Source: a bacterium
GTDB taxonomy: Bacteria > Vulcanimicrobiota > Vulcanimicrobiia > Vulcanimicrobiales > SCRA01
DNA length: 64,000 bases
Reading direction: 5' to 3'
Assembly: GCA_004298675.1 (NCBI GenBank)
Contig: SCRI01000082.1
Span: 7,146 to 71,145, forward strand
Under the pieces are notes generated by a model that worked only from the letters and a program-made list of their open reading frames with translations, did no database searches and had not been told where the DNA came from. The position numbers and the translations under genes were made by a program. Shown here piece by piece: positions 1-7,386 of the stretch; position 1 is the stretch's first letter; every line of letters begins with the position of its first letter.

Positions 1-1011
1 GGCCCACGCCGGAGATTTCGGAACGCCGTCGCTCTTGCCGGTCAGGTACGCCGCGATCCGATCGAAGCCAACCGTGTATTTCTCGATGAACTGCTTGTCG
101 TAGCGCCCCTCGTCGTAAAGCACGTGCGCCATGCCCAGCATCAAGGCCGTGTCCGTGTTCGGACGCGGCGCCACCCACTGCGCGCCGAGGTAGACGGCCG
201 TATCCGTCCGGCGCGGATCGATCGCGATGACTCGCGCCCGGCCCGCGCGCACTTTCTCACGGAAGCGCTCGATTGCGCCGTAGGCGTAGTGGTCCGCCGG
301 ATGCGTACCGATTTGATTGTCTTTGAGCGGGTCCACGCCCCAGAGGACCAGCAGCTCCGTGTGTTCCTGGATCACGGGCCAAGCGGTCTGCTGGTCGTAC
401 ACTTCCAAGTCGCCAAGAATGTGCGGCAGAATGACCATCGCCGCCGCGATGCTGGGGTCTCCGGTACAGTCGGTGAAACCTCCGAAGAGTCCCAGCATGC
501 GTCTGACCAGCGCCGACGCGCTGTGCAGCAGCCCCGCCGACTGCCAGTCGGCGGAGCCGGGGAAGATGCTGGCATTACCGTGCGCCGCGCGAACGCGTTT
601 GAGCTCGCCGGCCACCAGATCGAGGGCCTCGTCCCAGCCGACGCGCACGAACTCCTCACGGCCGCGTCCCTCGCCGCCCGCGGCTGCCCCGCTTTTCAGA
701 AAGCTCTTACGTACGGAGGGATACTGGACGCGACTCTTCGCATAGACGCTATCGGCGAAGGCCTCGATCATCGCCGTGGGATGGGCATCGCCGGAGAAGG
801 GTGCCGCCCGGACGAAGCGCCCGCCTTGAACGGTGGCCTCCACCATCCCCCAGTGCGTGGCGGTCGGAGTCGTTGTACCGATCAGCGGATTCCCGCCCGG
901 CGCGGCGGGCAGCACGGCGCGAGCGAGATCGGGATGGAGCAACAGGCCTCCGCCCAGCGCAGCTCCGCCGGCGATAAGCGCACGGCGCGAGAGCGGTCTG
1001 CGAACATTCAC
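1..1011 (-). CDS. torA: TorA/BisC-type molybdopterin S/N-oxide reductase, N-terminal part
   Basis: Partial: the gene runs off the left edge, leaving about 337 N-terminal residues. It begins with a twin-arginine-like leader (LSRRALIAGG), followed by THWG and the pattern GSADWQSAG, where the serine matches the molybdenum-ligand serine of the DMSO/TMAO reductase family. The stretch ILPHILGDLEVYDQQTAWPV and LLVLWGVDPL are typical of TorA, DorA and biotin sulfoxide reductases. The GTG at 1009-1011 has a GAGG about 8 nt upstream. The family reduces TMAO, DMSO or related oxides in the periplasm with a bis-MGD cofactor. It sits 25 bp after a TorC-like cytochrome, which supports a respiratory oxide reductase. 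The exact substrate cannot be told from this part. Confidence 0.87.
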   Translation of the reverse strand, partial: MNVRRPLSRRALIAGGAALGGGLLLHPDLARAVLPAAPGGNPLIGTTTPTATHWGMVEATVQGGRFVRAAPFSGDAHPTAMIEAFADSVYAKSRVQYPSVRKSFLKSGAAAGGEGRGREEFVRVGWDEALDLVAGELKRVRAAHGNASIFPGSADWQSAGLLHSASALVRRMLGLFGGFTDCTGDPSIAAAMVILPHILGDLEVYDQQTAWPVIQEHTELLVLWGVDPLKDNQIGTHPADHYAYGAIERFREKVRAGRARVIAIDPRRTDTAVYLGAQWVAPRPNTDTALMLGMAHVLYDEGRYDKQFIEKYTVGFDRIAAYLTGKSDGVPKSPAWA

Positions 1012-1036
1012 CGTATACCTCACCTTTCGTTGCTGC

Positions 1037-1672
1037 TTACTGCGCTCGAGCATGCTCCTGCAGATAGCGCGTGACCAGCGCCGTCTGCTCAGGATCGAGC
1101 GCGGCGTTTCTTACCATGGTCCGCAGGATACCGGGCCACTGATTGGCGGTGAACTCGGCCGGTGCGTGGAGCGCGTGACATGCGCTGCAGCGCGCGGCAT
1201 ACAGCTTCTGTGCGGACGACCACACGCTGGCGGCGTCGGGCACGAGGTGCGTGGCGTCAACCCAGCCCACGAGACGCACGTGCCGCCAAACGGTGCCGTA
1301 ATCGTCGCGCTGCTCGGCTATCAGCGTCTCTTGCGGCGCTGCGGTTTCCAGCGTCGCTAGGACGATCCGGCGCCCCACGGCGCTGTAGAGCACGGCATCG
1401 GCGCCTTGGATCGACCACCCTTCCACGACGACCTCACTGCGCGCATGTGCCGCTTGCGGCGTGCCGCTCGGCATCACCGCCGTGCCGGGGCTGAGCGATC
1501 CGATCCCCCCACTGCCCTGGGCGGCGGCATAGAGTGGGGTCACGTCTTGGGTGAACATCTGGCCAGCCGACGCCTTGGAGACCCCGATCAACGCCAGCGC
1601 GGTGATGGCGATCGTTAGGGTGACTGCCGCGGCCTTGTCTGCAAGCACAGACCAACCATACACGTGGCGCAC
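1037..1672 (-). CDS. TorC-like membrane-anchored monohaem cytochrome c
   Basis: A 211-residue protein with one N-terminal hydrophobic segment (residues about 13-34, anchor or signal) and one C-terminal CSACH haem-binding motif in the context YAARCSACHALHAP..FTANQWPGIL. That context resembles the C-terminal monohaem domain of TorC, the electron donor of TorA. The pentahaem NapC/NirT-like part of a normal TorC is missing, so electrons must arrive by another route. The middle region (residues about 45-155) has no recognised motif but TorC proteins have a comparable linker domain. The start is a GTG at 1670-1672; no good ribosome binding site is visible and a later GTG is possible. It is upstream of, and probably cotranscribed with, torA. 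Confidence 0.78.
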   Translation of the reverse strand: MRHVYGWSVLADKAAAVTLTIAITALALIGVSKASAGQMFTQDVTPLYAAAQGSGGIGSLSPGTAVMPSGTPQAAHARSEVVVEGWSIQGADAVLYSAVGRRIVLATLETAAPQETLIAEQRDDYGTVWRHVRLVGWVDATHLVPDAASVWSSAQKLYAARCSACHALHAPAEFTANQWPGILRTMVRNAALDPEQTALVTRYLQEHARAQ

Positions 1673-1755
1673 GCACGCGTTACGAAGAACTCGAGCACGC
1701 CGTGCAGGCTACGCGCCTGCTTTCCCGCGGCGCAACACTCGGCGCCGCTGGAGCG

Positions 1756-2244
1756 CTACTGGTTGCCGGAGCAGATCATGTAGACGGAGGCGGTCTGCTT
1801 GGGATCCATCGGACGGCCGCACGGGCCTTTCAGAGCGCGCGGCAGCGCCGGATCGTCAGAGGGATAGAGCACCAGGTGCCCCGCGTACTGCTCGTGCTCG
1901 CTGGAGGTTACGTCAAGCGTGTACGCCATGGTTTGGTAGCCCCGCCGGCTCACTTGCAGGCGGTAATCACCGTGGTGCAGGCCCTTGAGTTGAAACGTCC
2001 CCTGCTTGTCCGTGCGGGTCTCTTGAAACGGCTGCAAGCCCACACGATAGGTGTCGGCATTGAAGACGCGCACGTGCGCCCCTTCGAGGGGCATGCTGCT
2101 GTGCACGTCGACGATCACGGCCTCCACGTTCGCAACCGGACTCTGTGCCGCGCGCGCGGCGAGAGGTGAGGCCAGCAGCACCGCGGCCGCGATCAGCGCA
2201 ACGGCCAGAGGCAAGCGCTCGGCGAGCGCGATTCGTGTGTTCAT
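1756..2244 (-). CDS. Exported protein with carboxypeptidase-regulatory-like domain
   Basis: 162 residues: a Sec signal peptide (positively charged start, hydrophobic residues about 11-28, ending ARAA), then a small beta-sandwich segment with a pattern seen in carboxypeptidase regulatory-like/PEGA-type domains (VHSSMPLEGAHVRVF, TDKQGTFQLKGLHHGDYRLQVSRRGY). The C-terminal tail carries two cysteines (GPCGRPMD and YMICSGNQ) that could form a disulfide. Function is unknown; the context beside torC/torA suggests a periplasmic accessory or an unrelated exported binding protein. The ATG at 2242-2244 begins a convincing leader. 83 bp separates it from the cytochrome gene, so cotranscription is likely but not shown. 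Confidence 0.7.
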   Translation of the reverse strand: MNTRIALAERLPLAVALIAAAVLLASPLAARAAQSPVANVEAVIVDVHSSMPLEGAHVRVFNADTYRVGLQPFQETRTDKQGTFQLKGLHHGDYRLQVSRRGYQTMAYTLDVTSSEHEQYAGHLVLYPSDDPALPRALKGPCGRPMDPKQTASVYMICSGNQ

Positions 2245-2352
2245 CTCCCGGTCTTACCCGCGCCGAAACACCTGGCAAACGGCGCGGCATGCCATGGTGA
2301 GCCCCTTGTGAAAGCAGCGCGAACGCACTAAGATGATCCCAAGCTAGCGCTT

Positions 2353-2360
2353 AAACGTTT
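2353..2360. promoter_or_regulatory. Candidate LacI-family operator core
   Basis: The 8-bp palindrome AAACGTTT lies 17 bp before the lacI-type ATG, flanked by CGCT on the left (2348-2351) and AGCG on the right (2364-2367). A central CG within A/T-rich half-sites is the usual core of LacI/PurR/CcpA-type operators. The position suggests autoregulation and perhaps control of the divergent gene at 1756-2244. Confidence 0.5.
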
Positions 2361-2377
2361 TATAGCGTACGTAGTCT

Positions 2378-3451
2378 ATGTCAATCGAACATGACAACCG
2401 GACGAGCGCCCAGCATCTAGCCCGTCCGACATTGATCGACGTTGCAAGAGCGGCCGGTGTATCGATCGCCACGGTTTCCTACGCCCTCAACGGACGCCCG
2501 GGAGTGGGTGCGGAGACGCGGCGGCGCGTGTTGGAGCTGGCGGCGGCACTCGGATTCCGTCCGAATCGTTTGGCGCGCGGATTGCGCTCGGGGCGCGCGC
2601 ACGTCTTGGGGCTCTTGATCTCGGACGTGGCAAACCCCACCTATACGGAGATCGCCTCAGCGGTCGTCAACGAGGCCGCCGCGATCGGTTACCACGTCTT
2701 TCTCAGCCACGAAGGCGTGCACGGCGAGCTCAAACGCCAACAGGCCGAGGCGCTCTTGGACCAGCGTTGTGCGGGGCTCATCTTCACCTCCGTCGTCGAA
2801 GGCGACCGTCCGTTGCTCGCGCGGATCCGCGCGAGCGGCGTCCCGGTGGTCCAAGTAATCCGAAAGATCGACGGCGTAGGCGCGGACTTCATCGGTACGG
2901 ACGAAGAGGCTGCCGGATACCGCGCGGCCGCGCACCTGCTCGCGCTCGGGCACCGGTGCATCGCGATGGCGGCCGGACCCCGCGTCTCGTCGGCCAGCCG
3001 TCTACGCGCCGCCGGCGTGCGCAGGGCCCTTGCCGCAGCAGGCTTGGCGATTCCCGCGCCTTGGTACAGCGAAGGCGATCTCAACGTGGAGTCCGGCTAT
3101 GCTCTGTGCGCGCAGATGCTCTCGCAAGGCCCGCCGCCGACCGCGCTCGTATGCGGAAACGACGTGATGGCGCTGGGTTCGATGGATGCGATCATCGATG
3201 CAGGCTTGCGCATACCGGGCGATGTCGCGGTGGTCGGCTTCGACGACATGGCACTGGCATCGTCGCGCCTGATCGAGCTGACGACGGTACGCTCGCCGCA
3301 CGCTGAGATTGGCAGGCGCGCGGTGCAGCGTCTACTCGAGCGTATCGAACGCCCCGAGCTGCCCGCGCGCGAGATCCTGCTGGAGGAACACTTGATCGTG
3401 CGCAGGTCCAGCGGCGGCCAGCGCGCTGCGGCGCAGGCTGCGATCGGTTAA
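2378..3451 (+). CDS. LacI-family transcriptional regulator
   Basis: 357 residues. An N-terminal HTH (residues about 18-65, LIDVARAAGVSIATVSYALNG, then the hinge helix region NRLARGLRSGRA) is followed by a periplasmic-binding-protein-like effector domain (LGLLISDVANPTY, ALVCGNDVMALG, VAVVGFDDMALAS), the full LacI/GalR architecture. It probably senses a sugar or sugar acid and controls the convergent dgoA-dgoK-aldolase group. The stop TAA (3449-3451) overlaps the dgoA stop on the other strand, sharing TTAA. An AAACGTTT palindrome just upstream is a candidate own operator. The effector cannot be deduced. Confidence 0.93.
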   Translation: MSIEHDNRTSAQHLARPTLIDVARAAGVSIATVSYALNGRPGVGAETRRRVLELAAALGFRPNRLARGLRSGRAHVLGLLISDVANPTYTEIASAVVNEAAAIGYHVFLSHEGVHGELKRQQAEALLDQRCAGLIFTSVVEGDRPLLARIRASGVPVVQVIRKIDGVGADFIGTDEEAAGYRAAAHLLALGHRCIAMAAGPRVSSASRLRAAGVRRALAAAGLAIPAPWYSEGDLNVESGYALCAQMLSQGPPPTALVCGNDVMALGSMDAIIDAGLRIPGDVAVVGFDDMALASSRLIELTTVRSPHAEIGRRAVQRLLERIERPELPAREILLEEHLIVRRSSGGQRAAAQAAIG

Positions 3452-4089
3452 CGGCTGGACGCCGTGCGCGCCTGCCGCACGGCGGAGACGAAGCGCTGCG
3501 CGCGCCGGGAGACCTCCACCGCGCCGATGCCGGGACGAAACAACGCGGAGCCGATGCCAAAGCCCGCGGCACCCGCTGCCAGCCAGGCCTCCACCGCCTC
3601 CGGGACGATGCCGCCGACCGGAAGGACGTCACTATGCGCAGGCAAGACTGCCAGCAGCGCGCGCAAGACCGCGGGCGTGAACGCCTCAGCGGGAAAGAGC
3701 TTGAGCGCGTCCGCACCGGCAGCAAGCATGCAAAACGCCTCGGTCGGCGTCGCGCAGCCGGGAACGGCGATCAGCCCACGCGCCTTGGCCTCCTTTACCA
3801 CTGCCGCAGCGGCGTGCGGCATGACGATCACCTTACCTCCGGCTTCCGCCACCCGTGCGACGTCGCCCGGATCGAGCACGGTTCCGGCGCCGACGAGCAC
3901 CCTCTCCCCGTAGCGTTGGGCCAGGCGTTCGATGCTTTCGAACGGACGCGGAGAGTTGAGTGGAATCTCGATCACCACAATCCCCGCGTCGACGATGGCG
4001 TCGGTGAGCGCCTCGACCTCGGTGGGCGTGACGCCGCGCAAGATCGCGATCAGCGGCGAGGCCTTCAGCCAAGCGCGCAAGTCCTTCAA
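3448..4089 (-). CDS. dgoA: 2-dehydro-3-deoxy-6-phosphogalactonate (KDPGal) aldolase
   Basis: 213 residues from a TTG at 4087-4089 that overlaps the dgoK stop (TTGA), with a GGGAGGG-type ribosome site just upstream. Class I KDPG/KDPGal aldolase features are clear: VVIEIPLNSP near the N-terminus (substrate-carboxylate/Glu region), VGAGTVL, PGCATPTEA and the Schiff-base lysine segment ALKLFPAE. The enzyme cleaves KDPGal to pyruvate and glyceraldehyde 3-phosphate. The longer reading frame upstream (to 4791) is dgoK in another frame and was not used. KDPG aldolase (Eda) is the alternative name, but IPLNSP and the dgoK neighbour favour DgoA. Confidence 0.9.
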   Translation of the reverse strand: MKDLRAWLKASPLIAILRGVTPTEVEALTDAIVDAGIVVIEIPLNSPRPFESIERLAQRYGERVLVGAGTVLDPGDVARVAEAGGKVIVMPHAAAAVVKEAKARGLIAVPGCATPTEAFCMLAAGADALKLFPAEAFTPAVLRALLAVLPAHSDVLPVGGIVPEAVEAWLAAGAAGFGIGSALFRPGIGAVEVSRRAQRFVSAVRQARTASSR

Positions 4090-4973
4090 TGACCACCCTC
4101 CCGCAACAGCGCGAGGATCGCCGCGCAGCCGCGCGTCAGCGCGCGCACGGGATCCGGAAGCGTGTATTCGACACCCGCCAACGCCAGTGCGCGAGCATAC
4201 AATGCGGCTAGCCGTTCGGATGCGAGCACCGTCACGTGCCCAGCCGGCGCCGCATCCCGCAACTCGTGGCCGATGAGGAGGCCGGAGAGATACGATGCGG
4301 CCGCGGCACTGGGCAGCTCGCCGAAGAGCGCCCGCGTTCTCACCCCGAAGAGGTCGTGCAGGAGCGCGCCTCCCGCTCGCGCACGTCGAACGCCGTCGGC
4401 GAACGCCGCGTCGTCGGTGCCGTCGAGCCGATCCATCGTCTTGGCGAGGATACTGTGGCGGCACAGCACGTCGAACAGCTCGCCGGTCATGAAGGTACGA
4501 AACGAGACGATTTGCTGCCCGGCAACCATCGCAAATTTCGTGTGCGTGCCCGGTAGACAATAGACGCCGTCCCCGCCCGCATCCAGCGCTCCGAGAATCT
4601 GAATCTCTTCGCCGCGCATGACGTCGAGGACGCCGGCCGCATCGCGACAGCACACGCCCGGGAGGATGAGGCCGGAGGTTGCCGCGTTCACACGCAGGCG
4701 CTGGGCGCCGGCCGCGATCTCGGCTAGGCCGGCGGGGCTTGGAACGTAAGGGACCTCGACCCAGCCTTGGCGGCTGCCGACCATCCCGCACATGACCACG
4801 GGACCCGCACCGTCTGCGAGCCAGTCCGCGACGTGCTCGTCGAGCACGCTTGCAAAACGCCCCGGCGCTACAGCCAGGATTCCCAGCGGCGCCGTGCGCA
4901 CATCCACGACGCCCCCACCGGCGGCCACACGATAGGCCCGGAAGTTGCTGGTTCCCCAGTCGACTGCGATCAT
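4086..4973 (-). CDS. dgoK: 2-dehydro-3-deoxygalactonokinase
   Basis: 295 residues from the ATG at 4971-4973. MIAVDWGTSNFRAY is the ASKHA-type phosphate-binding start typical of DgoK; further DgoK marks are CGMVGSRQGW, LPGVCC, GEEIQILGA and LPGTHTKFA, then FMTGELFDVL. It phosphorylates 2-keto-3-deoxygalactonate to KDPGal, which DgoA then splits. The stop TGA overlaps the dgoA start by translation-coupling geometry. The dehydratase that would make the substrate (DgoD) is not in the window, so the gene pair may be fed by a distant enzyme or by a related sugar acid. Confidence 0.92.
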   Translation of the reverse strand: MIAVDWGTSNFRAYRVAAGGGVVDVRTAPLGILAVAPGRFASVLDEHVADWLADGAGPVVMCGMVGSRQGWVEVPYVPSPAGLAEIAAGAQRLRVNAATSGLILPGVCCRDAAGVLDVMRGEEIQILGALDAGGDGVYCLPGTHTKFAMVAGQQIVSFRTFMTGELFDVLCRHSILAKTMDRLDGTDDAAFADGVRRARAGGALLHDLFGVRTRALFGELPSAAAASYLSGLLIGHELRDAAPAGHVTVLASERLAALYARALALAGVEYTLPDPVRALTRGCAAILALLREGGH

Positions 4974-4995
4974 CGGCGCCCCTGCTGCGTTGGCC

Positions 4996-5670
4996 TCAGA
5001 TGCGACCGAACTGCGCGAGCAGATCCTCGATGGTCTTGCCCTGCGAGACCCACTCGCGCGTGGATCTCTCCCGCTCCGCCTGCTCCCGGGCCAAGTCGAG
5101 CACCCTCTGCGCGTCCGCGCGCGGCACGACGGTGACGCCGATCTCGTCCCCGATGACGATGTCGCCGGGACAGACGACCACACCGCCGCACGTGACCGGC
5201 ACGTTGATCGAAAGCTCGTCCTTGCGCCCGGAGAACATCGTGTGCGTCCCGCGCGGCGTGATCGCGCGCACGAAGACGGGAAACGCGATGTCGCGCAACT
5301 CGTCCACGTCCCGCGCCGCGCCGTCGATGATCATGCCGGCGATGCCGCGATTCTTCGCCAGCCCGCCCATCAAGCCGCCGCAGACGGACGTCTCCGTCTC
5401 ACCTCCCGCGTCCACCACGAGGACGTCGCCGGGCCTCCCCATCTCGAGCGCCTTCAGCGGATCGACCAGGTCGCCCGGCGAGAGCTTCACCGTCAACGCG
5501 GGTCCCACGAGCTTGGCCGTGTAGATCGGTTTGATGCCGCTGTGCATGACGTTGTCGCGACCTTGGACGTCCGCGAAGATGCACGATGCGCTGTAGCAGC
5601 GCGCGACCTCGATGAACCGCTGCACGAGCGCGGGATCCGGTCGCTCGTACTCATTGATCGAATGAAGCAT
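4996..5670 (-). CDS. RraA-like / 4-hydroxy-4-methyl-2-oxoglutarate aldolase family protein
   Basis: 224 residues, the usual length of the RraA/HMG aldolase (DlpA) family. The conserved core is GDVLVVDAGG, GGLMGGLAKNRGIAGMIIDGAARDVDEL and VVVCPGDIVIGDEIGVTVVP; the arginine-aspartate of GAARD is the catalytic/metal-site pair of divalent-metal HMG/oxaloacetate-type aldolases. Such enzymes cleave or decarboxylate 2-oxo acids and often sit in sugar-acid operons. It precedes dgoK by 22 bp in the same direction, so it probably belongs to the same transcript. RNase E inhibition (true RraA) is unlikely in this context. Confidence 0.85.
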   Translation of the reverse strand: MLHSINEYERPDPALVQRFIEVARCYSASCIFADVQGRDNVMHSGIKPIYTAKLVGPALTVKLSPGDLVDPLKALEMGRPGDVLVVDAGGETETSVCGGLMGGLAKNRGIAGMIIDGAARDVDELRDIAFPVFVRAITPRGTHTMFSGRKDELSINVPVTCGGVVVCPGDIVIGDEIGVTVVPRADAQRVLDLAREQAERERSTREWVSQGKTIEDLLAQFGRI

Positions 5671-5700
5671 GATCCTCCCTGTGTCGCCTCCCGTGACGCC

Positions 5701-6972
5701 TTACGAGGGGTACTCCAGGCGGCATACCCGTGCCGCTTCGCCTACCGGCAGCGCGATGTTCTGCCCCTCTTGCTCGTCGACGATCTCCATCACGTCGTAC
5801 TTGTCCTGAGGCGTCCCGTTGGGACGCAGCTTTCCGAACCAAACCGGCCAGATCAGCGAGTGGTCCGCCTTGCGATAGGAGGCTACGCCCTCCCACAGCG
5901 ACTGGAAGGTCGACCCCTCCAGTGCCCGCGCGATCTTCGCGGGGTCGGTGCTCTTGGTTTCGTTCATCGCCCACAGCAGCCGGTCCGCCGCGATGTAGCC
6001 GAAGCAGCTGCGCGACGTGGCCGGGAAACCGTAACGCTTGCGCCACTCGGCCGCGAAGGTTGCCGCCTTGGCATTCTTCTTCGTGAAGACGCGCTCGCTG
6101 TTGTAGTACCATTCGCTGCCCCAGTAGCCCTGGCGGTACTCCGGCGGCAACGCCCACACGGACTCCAACTCGGCGGCCCAACCCGCGACCGGGAACTTCT
6201 TCAGTAATCCGAACGAGCCGGCTTGTTTCATGAAGTTGACGTAGTCCTGGCTCGAGACGGTCACGATGATCACGTCGGGTTTGGCCGCCTCGATCTTCGT
6301 GAGATAGGGGCTGAAGTCGGTGGTGCCCAGCGGCGCGAGGTCATTGGCGACGATCGTCCCGCCGACTTTCTGCACCACGTCGGCATAGCCGGCGGCAATG
6401 GAGTGGCCGAAGGCGTAGTCGGGTGTGACTTCATACCAGCGCTTGCCGAAGAGCTTGGCGATCGAGAAGCCGGTGGCATGGGTCATCATCCACGTCGTAT
6501 GGCAGGTCATGAACGTGCACCAGCGACAGTCTTTGCCGACGGCGTCGTCGGTATGTCCACCCGCATCCACGAACGGAACGCGCATCGCGGCGGCCGCGCC
6601 GCTCACGGAGAGCGTCACGGCGCTGCTGACGGTCCCGATGAACGCGGAGACTCTCTCCTCGTTGAAGAGTTTACGTGCCTTCTGGACGCCGACGCCGGGA
6701 TTGGTCTGATCGTCCTCGACCAGCTTCTCGATCTTACGCCCCAGCACGCCACCGCGCTCGTTCCATTCTTGGACGGCCATGTCGGCGCCGCGCACCTGAT
6801 TGAGACCAGCCGAACCGTACGGACCGCTCAGTGAGTCGATCTGACCGATTTTGATGGTCTCGGCGGCTTCACCGAGTTTGGGGATGAAGGCGGGAAAGCC
6901 GGCGCCGAGCGCCGCCGCTGCGACGCCTGCGCCCTTGACGAACGTTTTGCGGGAGACAGTTGAATAACGCAA
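5701..6972 (-). CDS. Liv-type ABC transporter substrate-binding protein (orphan)
   Basis: 423 residues from a TTG (6970-6972) with AGGGGG about 8 nt upstream. A Tat/Sec-like leader (SRKTFVKGAGVAAAALGAG) precedes a periplasmic-binding fold type I: IKIGQIDSLSGPYGSAG, RGADMAVQEWNERGGVLGRKIE, DDQTNPGVGVQKARKL, FSPYLTKIEAAKPDVIIV. It resembles the amide/urea/branched-chain amino acid receptor family. No permease or ATPase genes adjoin it, so it must use a distant or shared transporter. Three cysteines around residues 165-175 (GKDCRWCTFMTCH) are unusual. It probably delivers a ligand for the sugar-acid operon that follows 30 bp downstream. Confidence 0.85.
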   Translation of the reverse strand: MRYSTVSRKTFVKGAGVAAAALGAGFPAFIPKLGEAAETIKIGQIDSLSGPYGSAGLNQVRGADMAVQEWNERGGVLGRKIEKLVEDDQTNPGVGVQKARKLFNEERVSAFIGTVSSAVTLSVSGAAAAMRVPFVDAGGHTDDAVGKDCRWCTFMTCHTTWMMTHATGFSIAKLFGKRWYEVTPDYAFGHSIAAGYADVVQKVGGTIVANDLAPLGTTDFSPYLTKIEAAKPDVIIVTVSSQDYVNFMKQAGSFGLLKKFPVAGWAAELESVWALPPEYRQGYWGSEWYYNSERVFTKKNAKAATFAAEWRKRYGFPATSRSCFGYIAADRLLWAMNETKSTDPAKIARALEGSTFQSLWEGVASYRKADHSLIWPVWFGKLRPNGTPQDKYDVMEIVDEQEGQNIALPVGEAARVCRLEYPS

Positions 6973-7005
6973 CGAGATACCCCCTTCAAGTTACGGTAAG
7001 CAGAA

Positions 7006-7164
7006 TCGGATGACGGCATAGACCGCGAAGAGATCGTTACCGTCCACGACCACGCCGTCGAAGCCGTAACCCGGTGCGCGCCCGGCCAGGGTCCTGGCAG
7101 CGCTCTGGCGCGAGCGCAGCGTCGAAATGGCCCAGCAGTTGTTCTGCAAGAAGAAGACAACCGG
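7006..7164 (-). pseudogene. Fragment of pyruvate dehydrogenase E1 alpha (pdhA) remnant
   Basis: In the 414-bp gap between the binding-protein gene and the cupin gene, the minus strand encodes about 53 codons that read like the thiamine-diphosphate enzyme E1 alpha: PVVFFLQNN..WAIST, SRQ.AA.TLAGRA, GYGFDGVVVDGND and FAVYAVIR. The QNN..AIS and YG..G..VDGND motifs are family hallmarks. The frame is closed upstream by TGA (7201-7203) and downstream by TAA (6991-6993), with no start or the rest of the about 330-residue protein. This is a decayed gene fragment, not a functional gene. The rest of the gap shows only promoter-like sequence. Confidence 0.75.
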
Positions 7165-7313
7165 TCGAGACCGATGGAAATTGCGACGCGATCGAAACGG
7201 TCACGACTCCGGCCTCCAACATACCCGTGACGACATTGTGCGTCGCTGCAAACGCCGGTGTCAAGCGAGAGGCTGCGGCATCTTCGGCCTGCGAAAGAAC
7301 GTCGAGATTTTAA

Positions 7314-7328
7314 GTCGTTTTAAGCGAC
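7314..7328. promoter_or_regulatory. Imperfect palindrome upstream of the cupin gene
   Basis: GTCGTTTTAAGCGAC matches its reverse complement at 12 of 15 positions and lies about 60 bp before the ATG of the MBL-cupin gene. A TACACT box (7335-7340) follows and may be the -10 element. It may be an operator; no regulator can be assigned. Confidence 0.3.
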
Positions 7329-7386
7329 ACGTGGTACACTCTTGTTACACGTACAGGGCGTCTTAGTGAGAACGGAGGCAGCCACC

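Noticed and set aside
124-1074. Long plus-strand open frame over torA
   Set aside because: The minus strand encodes a clear TorA-type protein with family motifs; the plus frame is a composition artefact of GC-rich DNA.
3448-4791. 447-residue product for the KDPGal aldolase frame
   Set aside because: The N-terminal half is the out-of-frame image of dgoK; the aldolase begins at 4089.
4945-6207. 420-codon plus-strand frame
   Set aside because: It is antisense to the RraA-like and binding-protein genes and shows no family motifs.
7037-7264. 75-codon minus-strand frame in the intergenic gap
   Set aside because: It is a different frame of the region where the pdhA fragment lies and has no homologous look.
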